A stretch of DNA of 64,000 bases, taken from positions 1-64,000 of the forward strand of contig NZ_QWLD01000046.1 of NCBI RefSeq assembly GCF_003600155.1, written 5' to 3'. The notes beneath the pieces are model-generated. The model was not told where the DNA came from. It made no database searches and worked only from the letters and a program-made list of their open reading frames with translations. Positions within the stretch are counted from its first letter, which is position 1; each line of letters starts with the position of its first letter. The DNA comes from Nesterenkonia muleiensis (lineage in GTDB: Bacteria > Actinomycetota > Actinomycetes > Actinomycetales > Micrococcaceae). Both the position numbers and the translations under genes were made by a program. This document shows, piece after piece, positions 6,352 to 14,441 of this stretch.

Positions 6352-7349
6352 TTACCGACTGCGCCTGGATCGCTTGACCGCTTTCCTTGTACTTCTCCAC
6401 TCACCATCAGATCCGTGTACCGCGTCAAGGCGCCCCCTACGGGCAGCGTGTCGAAGAGCCACCACGGTAAGGTCCTTGTCAGCCAGAGCGCGCAAGGGGA
6501 CAAGACGCGCAGGACCAGCAACGTTCGGAACAATGAATCGGTTGAGGTTTTCATACATCGCTCTGGCCAGCAGCTCTCCCAGCGGGCCATAGTCTTCGTC
6601 GTCAGCACGCTGCATAGCCTTCAAGTAAGCCGGGCGTTGACGTTTCAGGATGATCACCGGCGGGTATCCAAGCCGGACCAGGATGAGGTTCAGAAGAAGA
6701 CGCCCTGCACGCCCATTGCCATCCAGGAAAGGGTGCACCTTCTCGAAACGATTGTGGACCTCGGCGAGGCGCTCGGGCCATGGGACTGGCACCTGCCGAC
6801 TTCGGAGTTCCTCAGTGTGGGTATTAACGAAGCGAACCCACTCTTCGATGGCGGCCGGGACAAGTGGCCAAAATTGGGGTGTCATGCCACCCTGGAACGG
6901 TTGAATGTCATGCTCACGGAAGTTTCCCGGCGCTGCGGCATCGGTGGCCACTGGGTGTGGGGCAACTGCCCACACAGGGCTCATCGCCCGGTGGTGAACC
7001 TGCCGGACCTCGTAAATGCTGATAACCCCTTCGGTGCTCCAGCCACCGGGTTCAAGAGCCTGCCGATAGACCCATTGCGCGGCAGCACCGTATCCCTGAA
7101 CTTCCATGTACTCACGAAGAGGCTTGGCTCCAACAGCACGTCCATCCTCCAAGAGAGCCTCAACCTCCCGCAGAACGAGAGTGTTGCCTTCCAAGGCAGT
7201 GGAATGGTGCGCTTCAAGGTGCCGATATCGGACCAGATGTAGTTAGCCTCTTTGGGAGAAGGCAGCCCGCCAAGCCGATCGTTGAGTTCACGGATTGCGC
7301 TCTCCAGTCGGTCATAGACCGTTACTCGAGAGGGACGTCCGCGTGCCAC
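6352..7349 (-). pseudogene. Fic family protein, interrupted by a frameshift
   Basis: The start reads MARGRPSRVTVYDRLESAIR and runs to NYIWSDI near 7222. The continuation HLEAHHSTALEGNTLVLREVEALL lies in another frame and runs on to 6352. One missing base in GATATCGGCACC joins them. The downstream part carries the inhibitory motif STALEGN and the Fic core HPFLDGNGRAGR. The gene could be a recent pseudogene or a sequencing error, because everything else is intact. It is the second Fic locus within 4 kb but not a close relative of the first. It lies just right of tRNA fragment 3. Confidence 0.8.
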
Positions 7350-7483
7350 TCACGATCCTTGGTACATCTAGCCCTGTCTAATTGATCGTACCGCTGAGAG
7401 GCGAGTTTGGTACATCACAGGATCGCTAATTGATCGCACCACCGGGCCGCGTGCTCTTGAACCCCTCGTACGCACACCGCAAG

Positions 7484-7972
7484 CTATCCGCTGCGGTCAC
7501 GGCGAAGGCGAATCTCCCAAACTCCCGTGCCCGGATCAATCTGCCGAACACCATCGGGCTTGAAATCATGCTTCTCGTAGAAGCGCCGAGCACGTACATT
7601 CTCCTCAAAGACCCACAGCAGCGCAGACCGATCCTGTATCCCGAAGTGCATCAGGCGGCGCGCCAGACCAGTTCCTTTCCAGGATGGCCTCACATAAAGA
7701 GTTTTGAGTTCGAGGCCGGGGTTTTCCCCCGTACTGGACCAGCTGGCGACTCCGACCACTTCGGTTCCGTCGAGTGCCATCGCGGCTTCCCTCACGCCGG
7801 AGGCCAACCTGTCTCTCCAGCGATACTCCCGCTGCGCTGTGGCAGTCTCATCCAGATGCTCCTCTGGAATCAGACTCTCGTATGCCTCGTTCCACGCAGT
7901 GGTCTGGAAAGCAGCAATCGCATGAGCATCATCGGGCAGAGCTAGCCTGATCAGCAGGTCGTCTATGGGCAC
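7484..7972 (-). CDS. GNAT family N-acetyltransferase
   Basis: The protein has the GNAT layout: LLIRLALPDDAHAIAAFQTTAW at the start, then VVGVASW (strand 4), LELKTLYVRPSWKGTGLARRL (strand 4 end plus the acetyl-CoA loop R/Q-x-x-G-x-G/A) and ENVRARRFYEKHDFKPDG (the C-terminal NxxAxxFYxxxGF motif). The acceptor is unknown; amino-acid, antibiotic or tRNA-charged toxins are all possible for the family. The frame is open to 8071, but family alignment favours the GTG at 7972, giving 162 residues. It completes the cassette between tRNA fragments 3 and 4. Confidence 0.8.
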   Translation of the reverse strand: MPIDDLLIRLALPDDAHAIAAFQTTAWNEAYESLIPEEHLDETATAQREYRWRDRLASGVREAAMALDGTEVVGVASWSSTGENPGLELKTLYVRPSWKGTGLARRLMHFGIQDRSALLWVFEENVRARRFYEKHDFKPDGVRQIDPGTGVWEIRLRRDRSG

Positions 7973-8081
7973 GTAGTCATCGTCGCACAAGCTCCACTGC
8001 AGGATGGGAAGACCTCCGAGTGCATCTGCTCTCTTGCTCTCTGAAGCAGGGGAACAACGGGGTTCACGCATGTTGAGTTGT

Positions 8082-8121
8082 TGGTAGCGTTGCCGGGGTT
8101 CGATCCCGGGACCTCACGATT
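8082..8121 (-). repeat. tRNA-Met 3'-end fragment, copy 4 (att-like site)
   Basis: TGGTAGCGTTGCCGGGGTTC followed by GATCCCGGGACCTCACGATTA matches the intact tRNA 3' end with two substitutions that keep the T-stem paired in part. It ends inside the anticodon stem. It bounds the short toxin-antitoxin cassette on its left. Confidence 0.85.
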
Positions 8122-8180
8122 AGCGGATGAGCCGAGAAGGGAAGTTCACCGGGGCGCGGCGAGCCGAGGCTCCTCCCGGT

Positions 8181-8504
8181 TCAGCCCTTGGACCAACGGG
8201 AAGGGTTCCGGAGGCGAATCTCATAGTCCTGTCTGCTTGAGTACACCCCTACGACTTCCACATTGTCTCCGATCACTCGATAGGCGACCGCAATCCGTTT
8301 ATCGTGGAAGGCAAGGCGACACCCCGGTGCAATGTCTCCACGTTCTGGTCTGGACTTAGCCGTAGACAGTAGCGTTTGGCAGAAATCGATGATCTTGAAA
8401 TGGTCCGAGTCCGCGATCTCTGGACCAGCTACATCTTCGAGGTATTCCCAACGGTGCTGCAAATCAGCAATAGCGTAGTCAGTGAGATGAAGCTTCGGTG
8501 CCAT
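8181..8504 (-). CDS. ParE/RelE-superfamily toxin
   Basis: The 107-residue protein has the compact ParE/RelE fold pattern: helices in LTDYAIADLQHRWEYLEDVAG, then the sheet RLAFHDKRIAVAYRVIGDNVEVVGVYSSRQ ending in a basic tail. It lies 12 bp behind the antitoxin gene, so the two are co-transcribed. Whether it blocks gyrase (ParE-like) or cuts mRNA (RelE-like) cannot be told from sequence. The pair is the only content of the cassette between tRNA fragment 4 and the intact tRNA-Met. Two wrecked copies lie at 5165-5326 and 6040-6165. Confidence 0.85.
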   Translation of the reverse strand: MAPKLHLTDYAIADLQHRWEYLEDVAGPEIADSDHFKIIDFCQTLLSTAKSRPERGDIAPGCRLAFHDKRIAVAYRVIGDNVEVVGVYSSRQDYEIRLRNPSRWSKG

Positions 8505-8516
8505 AGCGAACTGCCG

Positions 8517-8816
8517 CTATGCCACCCGACGAGCCGCAGCCCTCGTTTGCTGCATGGCCTGGTGGAGGTCCTCAAGAGTGCGGCTCCGCGAGGGATGACC
8601 CTCTGGAAGCTGGTCGAGCTCTACGATGCGTTCCTTGATGTCCTCTTTCAAGGCAGCAGGCACGTCTCCATGGTGCCCCTCGACACCCAACTCCCTATCC
8701 AGACTCTTGTTGATGGCATCGTTGATGTCCGAATAGACACCAGCCTGCACACGACTCTCTAAAGCCTCAGCTCGTTCTGCGGGGAGCGTCACAGTGTATT
8801 GGCGATTCTCGGACAT
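8517..8816 (-). CDS. ParD/CopG-type antitoxin
   Basis: The N-terminus (QYTVTLPAERAEALESRVQAGVYSDINDAINKSLDREL) is a ribbon-helix-helix DNA-binding domain. The C-terminal tail (LKEDIKERIVELDQLPEGHP and on) would wrap the toxin. The ATG at 8816 was chosen because AGGAGGTG lies 6-8 bases upstream; a GTG three codons earlier overlaps that site. The upstream gap to tRNA-Met holds the likely autoregulated promoter. Together with the toxin it forms a stabilising or defensive module at the tRNA junction. Confidence 0.85.
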   Translation of the reverse strand: MSENRQYTVTLPAERAEALESRVQAGVYSDINDAINKSLDRELGVEGHHGDVPAALKEDIKERIVELDQLPEGHPSRSRTLEDLHQAMQQTRAAARRVA

Positions 8817-8910
8817 AAGGCACACCTCCTGTGGCTGATAACCCCAGTCTACGCCTGCTCCCCTCGCGAACCCATACGGCCCAGGGATCCCGTCTCCGTA
8901 TTCAGATGTC

Positions 8911-8987
8911 TGGTAGCGGTGCCGGGGCTCGATCCCGGGACCTCACGATTATGAGTCGTGCGCTCTAACCAGCTGAGCTACACCGCC
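8911..8987 (-). tRNA. tRNA-Met(CAT), elongator; integration target
   Basis: The minus strand folds as a 77-nt cloverleaf including an encoded CCA. The acceptor is GGCGGTG with CACCGCT, the D-arm AGCTCAGCTGGTTAGAGC, the anticodon loop CTCATAA (CAT) and the T-arm CCGGG/ATCGAGC/CCCGG. Its 3' half is repeated four times to the left, marking it as the attachment site of the island. A tRNA-Ile2 with modified CAT cannot be excluded from sequence alone. Confidence 0.93.
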
Positions 8988-9010
8988 ATGGACGAAGTGT
9001 TCGCCCGGAA

Positions 9011-9060
9011 CAAGAACCCCCGCGCTGCGCAACCCTGAAAGTACGCTGCGCGGGGTCTTG
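9011..9060 (-). terminator. Long imperfect hairpin between tRNA-Thr and tRNA-Met
   Basis: CAAGAACCCCCGCGCTGCGC pairs imperfectly with GCTGCGCGGGGTCTTG across a short AT-containing loop. It lies just downstream of tRNA-Thr on the minus strand and fits a terminator or processing stem. Confidence 0.5.
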
Positions 9061-9111
9061 CTCTTTAGGTCTGAGGCCGCTGCCGCGGCACGCGGCCGAC
9101 TTCAAACGCAG

Positions 9112-9183
9112 AGCCCCAACCGGGAATCGATCCCGGGACCTCAGTCTTACCAAGACTGCGCTCTACCACTGAGCTATTGGGGC
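9112..9183 (-). tRNA. tRNA-Thr(GGT)
   Basis: The 72-nt cloverleaf has acceptor GCCCCAA with TTGGGGC, a short D-loop (AGCTCAGTGGTAGAGC), anticodon loop TTGGTAA (GGT) and T-arm CCGGG/ATCGATT/CCCGG. CCA is not encoded. Confidence 0.92.
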
Positions 9184-9265
9184 AACAGCAGTAAAGCTTA
9201 TCACCGGTTCTGCGACCGGCTCAAATCACTGTACTGCCGCATGCTGACGCGGATCCGGCCCCCGA

Positions 9266-11122
9266 TCAGCGGTCGCGCCAGCGAGGCTTTTTGCCGGTCT
9301 TCTTGGCAAAGCGATCGTCTTTGAAACCGTCTCGCTTCTTACCACCCCGGTACCCGCCGTCGCTATTCTTCCTGCCCGGTCCCGAGGTGCCGTGCGGACC
9401 GGCGTCGCGCTCAAGCCGGATCAGCTCTCCACCGATCCGGGTCTTGGCCAGCGCCCCCCACTGATCCTTGGTCAGGCTCTCCGGAAGCTCCACCAAGGAG
9501 TGCGTCGGGCGGATCTCGATGCTGCCGATCTCACGTGCCGAGAGACCAGCCTCATTCGCGATCGCTCCGACGATGTGGCCGGGGGCCACGCCGTCACGCC
9601 GGCCGACGGCGATCTTGTAGATCGCATTGCCCGCACCGGCCACCGGAGCCGCGCCCTTCTGCCGCGGGCCCCGGTCACGGGGTCCGCCATCGCGGGCACC
9701 GCGGTCTCGAGCACCTCCCCGGTCTTCCCGGTCGAAGCTCTGCGCCGCCGCACGGGCCAGCTCGTCCTCACCCTGCTCGTCCAACAGCAGCGGACGCCCT
9801 TCATGAACCATCGCCACCAGTGCGGCCGCTACATCCTCGGCCGGGATGTTGTGCTCAGCCACATAACTGGTCACCAGATCGCTGTACTCCTCCAGGTCTT
9901 CGCTGGAAAGCGTCTGAGTGATCCGTTCGGAGAACCGCTCCAACCGCGAGGCGTTGACATCGGCCACCGTGGGCAGGTTCATCTGCTCCACAGGCTGCCG
10001 GGTGGCCTTCTCGATGGCCCGCAGCAGGCGCTTCTCACGTGGGGTGACGAACAGCACCGCCTCACCGGAACGGCCGGCACGCCCGGTGCGGCCAATGCGG
10101 TGCACATAGGATTCTGTGTCCAGCGGGATGTCGTAGTTGAACACATGGCTGATGCGTTCCACATCAAGTCCGCGGGCGGCGACATCGGTGGCCACCAGCA
10201 CATCGATCCGTCCATCCTTGAGCGACTCCACGGTCTTCTCCCGCAGATTCTGCGGGATATCTCCGTTGATCGCCTGAGCGCGGAAACCGCGGGCGATCAG
10301 TTTGTTGGCGACCTCCTCGGTGGCCGAGCGGGTGCGCACGAACACGATGGCGGCGTCGTGAGGCTCGGTCTCCAGAATCCGCACCAGAGCCTCAGGCTTG
10401 GCATGATGCTTGATGAACACGAACCGCTGCTTGATGTTCGTCCCGGTCGTGGTCTTGGCCTTGACCGCAACCTCCACCGGCTCATTGAGGTAATCCTCAG
10501 AGATCCGCCGGATCGCTCTGGGCATAGTGGCGGAAAACAGTGCTACCTGCTTGGTGTCCGGTGTCTGGGCGAGGATCTTGTCGACCTCTTCGGCGAAGCC
10601 CATGCGCAGCATCTCATCGGCTTCGTCCAGGATGAGGTGCTTGACTTCGCTGAGGTCAAGAGACCCCTTGGACATATGGTCGATCACCCGGCCCGGGGTA
10701 CCGACAATGACATTCGCTCCCCGGCGCAGACCGGCCAGCTGCGGTCCATAGGGCGCACCGCCGTAAATGGGCAGCACAGAGATTCCCTCCAGCTGGGCAG
10801 CATAGGAGGCGAATGCCTCCGCCACCTGGATGGCCAGCTCGCGTGTGGGGGCAAGGACCAGGGTGTTGGGCACGGAACCGAGGCTCCCGGCGTCATAGTC
10901 CGCTGCCATATGCGTCAGCGCGGGTAAAGCGAAGGCGGCAGTCTTTCCGGTGCCGGTCTGGGCGAGCCCGACGACGTCGCGTCCGGCGATCAGGTGCGGG
11001 ATGGTCTCTGCCTGGATGGGAGAAGGGGTTTCGTAGCCCATCTTCTCGATAGTGCCCATGACCCGGGGATCCAGGCCGAGGTCGGAGAAGGCAGTCTGGT
11101 CAGTTTCAGGTGCTTCAGTCAC
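9266..11122 (-). CDS. deaD: DEAD-box RNA helicase, DeaD/CsdA type
   Basis: The 618-residue protein has all core motifs: Q-motif region near 30-36, Walker A AQTGTGKT at 54-61, DEAD at 166-169, SAT at 197-199 and HRIGRTGRAGR in the second RecA domain. A disordered, Arg/Gly/Asp-rich linker (about 480-510) leads to a DbpA-type RNA-binding domain (YKIAVGRRDGVAPGHIVGAI) and a basic tail. It should unwind structured RNA in ribosome assembly and mRNA turnover, especially in the cold. The 287-bp upstream gap (11123-11409) holds no gene and could be a long regulatory leader, which family members often have. Confidence 0.95.
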   Translation of the reverse strand: MTEAPETDQTAFSDLGLDPRVMGTIEKMGYETPSPIQAETIPHLIAGRDVVGLAQTGTGKTAAFALPALTHMAADYDAGSLGSVPNTLVLAPTRELAIQVAEAFASYAAQLEGISVLPIYGGAPYGPQLAGLRRGANVIVGTPGRVIDHMSKGSLDLSEVKHLILDEADEMLRMGFAEEVDKILAQTPDTKQVALFSATMPRAIRRISEDYLNEPVEVAVKAKTTTGTNIKQRFVFIKHHAKPEALVRILETEPHDAAIVFVRTRSATEEVANKLIARGFRAQAINGDIPQNLREKTVESLKDGRIDVLVATDVAARGLDVERISHVFNYDIPLDTESYVHRIGRTGRAGRSGEAVLFVTPREKRLLRAIEKATRQPVEQMNLPTVADVNASRLERFSERITQTLSSEDLEEYSDLVTSYVAEHNIPAEDVAAALVAMVHEGRPLLLDEQGEDELARAAAQSFDREDRGGARDRGARDGGPRDRGPRQKGAAPVAGAGNAIYKIAVGRRDGVAPGHIVGAIANEAGLSAREIGSIEIRPTHSLVELPESLTKDQWGALAKTRIGGELIRLERDAGPHGTSGPGRKNSDGGYRGGKKRDGFKDDRFAKKTGKKPRWRDR

Positions 11123-11409
11123 AGGGGACTCCTTGTCACATTGGGCGGCTCACCCCCGTGGCATGTCAGCGTGCAAGATTCTTCGACCACTGGTGCTCGA
11201 ACTGCCTGCTCGAGGGTACGGCAGCGCATGGGCACAGCAGGATTCATCAGGTGGTGTCACGCTGGACAGTTCACGGGGACAGGACCGCTGGGGGTTCCGG
11301 AGTCGACCCGTGACGAAAACAACGCTCAACTGGACCTACCGACCGGGTGGCCGGACGAGCCAGGAGTCTGCACAGAGATACGGGATTATCCGGAGAGTGC
11401 TCACACAGT

Positions 11410-13140
11410 CTACGGCATAGGTGGCGAATTTCCCGCATTGGGCGCCGTCGGGCCCGAGTACGGTGGAGGTAGCGGTCCAGCGAAGGGGTCCTGGTGCGCT
11501 GCGGAGGCCGGAGTACTGCGGCGTTTGCCGGCGAGGATACGCCGGATGGGTGCAGGCACCGAATCGCTGATGAAGGCGGAGCAGACCCGAGCCAGGGCCT
11601 CGATGATGGCACCGATGATGAGCAGGATGAGGAAGCTCCACCAGGCCGGACCGAGCGCGATCTGCCCTGTCATGAGATTCATCATGGAGATCTCAACTCG
11701 CATCTGGCCAAAGAGCGTCAGAGTGGCACCGAGCACGGCATACACCAGAGGCAGCGTCAGGAAAGAGAGGATGTTCGCCACGGCACCGCGACTCGCCTGA
11801 CGCACCATCGACCAGGTCAGAGAGGCGGCGAAGAGGGCGAAGAGGCCGATCAGGACTGAAATCAGCACCTCCCACCAGGCGAAGCCGTCGGCGAGCACAT
11901 GGTAGATCCACTCATCCTCCGCTGAGACTTCGGCCGGGAGCTCATCGGCCCCGCCGCTCCACAGGTAGAACGCCGTGGAACCGGACTCGGACTGGCCGAA
12001 TCCGATCATGTCGCGGAATTCCCCAGAGCCGTGGACCGCGCCTGAGGTCAGCAGGATGAACGCGATCACCGCGGCGGAAGATCCCCAGAGGGGACTCGTC
12101 ATCACTGTGCCGGGTGAGCCATCGGCGAGGAACCGGATGCAGACATACACCAGTGCCGGGATCACAATGATCATGCTGTGGACGACCATCACTCGCGGGG
12201 TACGGGTGATGGAGGGAAGAACACTGTTAAGCCTGGTGAGAGCCGTGCCGAAGATCCCCTTCTTGGCCGAGACCAGCAGGCCGATGAGCAGGTAGAAGGC
12301 CAGTGCGCCCCAGAAGAGACTCAGCCCCGCCGCGGAGCTGAAAAAGGTGATGTCCATGTCACCGGGCTGGATGCCCATGAACTCGGCCATCTCTTCCAGT
12401 TCGGCCTCAGGGATGTCCTCTCCCAGGGCCTGCGCCATGTCCAGGGATTGGCGGAAAGCCAGAGCCCAGGTGATCAGCAGCGTGAGTCCCGCCAAGGCTG
12501 CAGAGACGAGGACGTTGATGACTAGCTTGGCCAGAACCGGAAGCTGTGACAGCGGCACTTCTCCGCGGCCAGCAAGCCGCCGCCCGGCCCACACCGCCAC
12601 CCACAGGGCCACGGCAAGCACGAGCAGGTTCGGCATCCAGAAGGTGAAAGTCATCTCGGCAGAGGCGCCAGCCCCGCCGAACTGCGCGAACATCTCCTGG
12701 AAGAAGTCCGGCATGCCGACCTCGAAGCGCAGTGTGCCGAACAGCCAGAGCCCCACCACCTGGAACGGGATCACAAAGCTGGAGAGCACGTCGGTGAAGT
12801 CTGGGGTGCCGATGAGATTACCAAGATCTCCGGCCATGACCTCGACCTCAGCTGTCTCACTATCCATGGTAAGGCCGAGAACCAGGAGAATGCAGCCAAG
12901 CACTGCCAGGAGAAGCAGCGTCATATAGGCGATACCCTGGCTGATCAGCACGGTCACTGCGTGCCGGATCCTCACAGCGCTGAGAAACCCCGGCACCTGC
13001 ATGGTCACAGTCTTCGGCGTATCCAGCGGCTCCTCTTCACGCTCGCTGCTGCCGCTGGACCCCGCATGAGGTGGACGGTAACCCTCTGGCGGCAGAGGAG
13101 CCCCGTGCGGCTGCTCCCGGTGTGCTGGGTCTTCGCTCAT
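11410..13140 (-). CDS. Multi-spanning membrane protein of unknown function
   Basis: The 576-residue protein starts with a soluble, Pro/Glu-rich segment of about 50 residues. About ten strongly hydrophobic stretches follow (for example MTLLLLAVLGCILLVLGLTM and LISVLIGLFALFAASLTW), then a Pro-rich cytoplasmic tail ending NAGNSPPMP. No transporter or enzyme motif is recognisable. A 51-bp gap separates it from the upstream DUF4282 gene with a similar Pro-rich end, so the two may form one membrane assembly. I do not recognise a family beyond actinobacterial hypothetical proteins. Confidence 0.75.
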   Translation of the reverse strand: MSEDPAHREQPHGAPLPPEGYRPPHAGSSGSSEREEEPLDTPKTVTMQVPGFLSAVRIRHAVTVLISQGIAYMTLLLLAVLGCILLVLGLTMDSETAEVEVMAGDLGNLIGTPDFTDVLSSFVIPFQVVGLWLFGTLRFEVGMPDFFQEMFAQFGGAGASAEMTFTFWMPNLLVLAVALWVAVWAGRRLAGRGEVPLSQLPVLAKLVINVLVSAALAGLTLLITWALAFRQSLDMAQALGEDIPEAELEEMAEFMGIQPGDMDITFFSSAAGLSLFWGALAFYLLIGLLVSAKKGIFGTALTRLNSVLPSITRTPRVMVVHSMIIVIPALVYVCIRFLADGSPGTVMTSPLWGSSAAVIAFILLTSGAVHGSGEFRDMIGFGQSESGSTAFYLWSGGADELPAEVSAEDEWIYHVLADGFAWWEVLISVLIGLFALFAASLTWSMVRQASRGAVANILSFLTLPLVYAVLGATLTLFGQMRVEISMMNLMTGQIALGPAWWSFLILLIIGAIIEALARVCSAFISDSVPAPIRRILAGKRRSTPASAAHQDPFAGPLPPPYSGPTAPNAGNSPPMP

Positions 13141-13191
13141 CAGTTCCCTTCGGCAGCCTTGGACGGGCAGCAGTGAGTCCGGTGTGCTGGA

Positions 13192-13644
13192 TCAGTTCTT
13201 CTGGGACAGATCCCAGCGAAGGTTCTCAATCTCCGAGGTGGTTGCCGCTGTGTTCTGCGCGGTCCGAATCATCGAGACATACAGCTCCAACGTCAGTCGG
13301 ATCATGATGAGGTAGAACGGTGCGGCGAGGAGGACCATCAGCAGGATGAAGAAACCAGCCAGCACTTCCTCCGTCATAGTGACAAACGCCACGACAACCC
13401 CGATGAGCGTCAGCGCACCAATCAGCAGCAATGCGATGGCGTAGATGATCGCAGCGAATTTGATGGTGACAAAGCTCTTGAAGCTGAAATCGAACAGTGC
13501 CCGAAAGAACCCTGCGGCGTTGGGGCCTGTCTTCGCCTCACGGGACGGATAGGCGTTCGGATCACCTTGGGGCTGCGGAGGCTGCTCGCCATAGGACGGG
13601 TTTGGTGGCTGATCACCGTAGGGTGGCTGCGGTGGCTGTGTCAT
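13192..13644 (-). CDS. DUF4282 membrane protein
   Basis: The 150-residue protein has a Pro/Gln/Tyr-rich N-terminal 45 residues (PPYGDQPPNPSYGEQPPQPQ). Then come FFRALFDFSFKSFVTIKFAAIIYAIALLL and a second long hydrophobic segment, the two-helix layout of DUF4282. The C-terminus is short and soluble. It lies directly upstream of the large membrane protein on the same strand. Function is unknown; a small scaffold or accessory subunit is a guess. Confidence 0.8.
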   Translation of the reverse strand: MTQPPQPPYGDQPPNPSYGEQPPQPQGDPNAYPSREAKTGPNAAGFFRALFDFSFKSFVTIKFAAIIYAIALLLIGALTLIGVVVAFVTMTEEVLAGFFILLMVLLAAPFYLIMIRLTLELYVSMIRTAQNTAATTSEIENLRWDLSQKN

Positions 13645-13803
13645 GGTCCCTCCATCGTTCGTAGTCTGCTGAGTGACGGCGACGGCGACAGCCGCCTGGG
13701 GTTCAGACTACACAGTGGGGTGTAGCCGCTTCCAGAGGAATCGCCGATTCTTCGCCGCGATCACGCCGATCGGCCTCCGGACCAAAGCGCAACCGGGCCT
13801 TCT

Positions 13804-14424
13804 TCACCCCTGGAGCTGCACGGCCTCCTCACCGATGGTGGTGGAGGGCCCGTGGCCGGTGTTGACCCGGGTGTTTTCAGGCAGGGTGAACAGCTTGGTG
13901 TTGATGGACTCGACGATCGTGTCATAGCTGCTGTAGGAACGGCCGGTCGCCCCGGGCCCGCCCTGAAACAGAGTGTCCCCGGAGAACAGCACCGGGGTCT
14001 CCCCCAGGTCCTCGGAGTAGAAGCATGTGGAGCCCGGCGAGTGCCCCGGGGTGTGGATGGCCCGCAGCGTCGCCCCGGCCACGGTGAAGGTGTCACCGTC
14101 GTTGATGTCACCATCCGGAGCGCCGTCGGTATGGACCTGATCCCACAGCATCCGGTCTGCCGGGTTGAGGTGGATGGTCCCTCCGACTCTGCTGCCAACC
14201 TCCATCACCTGCCGGATGTGATCGTCGTGGCCGTGTGTCAGCAGGATCGCAGCGACCTTCCGGCCGTTGACCGCCGAGGCCACGGCCTCAGCACTATGGG
14301 CCGGATCGATGATGATCACTTCTGAGTCATCGCCGACGATCCAAACGTTGTTGTCCACATCCCAGGTGCCGCCGTCGAGGGAGAAGGTGCCTGAGGTCTC
14401 GAGATGCTCAATACGCGCGTTCAT
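13804..14424 (-). CDS. MBL-fold hydrolase linked to mycothiol-dependent formaldehyde oxidation
   Basis: The protein has the metallo-beta-lactamase zinc motif THGHDDH near residue 65, a second His in HTPGHSPGS, Asp in FSGDTLF and a final GHG. These are the features of glyoxalase II-like thioesterases. The gene follows the S-(hydroxymethyl)mycothiol dehydrogenase gene by 14 bp, an arrangement conserved in actinobacteria. I infer that it hydrolyses the S-formylmycothiol product, or a related thioester, to formate and mycothiol. AAGGAG upstream fits the second of two tandem ATGs (14424). Confidence 0.85.
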   Translation of the reverse strand: MNARIEHLETSGTFSLDGGTWDVDNNVWIVGDDSEVIIIDPAHSAEAVASAVNGRKVAAILLTHGHDDHIRQVMEVGSRVGGTIHLNPADRMLWDQVHTDGAPDGDINDGDTFTVAGATLRAIHTPGHSPGSTCFYSEDLGETPVLFSGDTLFQGGPGATGRSYSSYDTIVESINTKLFTLPENTRVNTGHGPSTTIGEEAVQLQG

Positions 14425-14441
14425 CATGGTGCTCCTTGAAG

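Noticed and set aside
1374-8121. The tRNA-derived repeats as a CRISPR array
   Set aside because: The spacing is kilobases, the spacers carry genes, and no cas genes are present.
9392-10927. A 511-codon open frame on the plus strand
   Set aside because: It is antisense to the deaD gene, has no family similarity and reflects high-GC codon bias.
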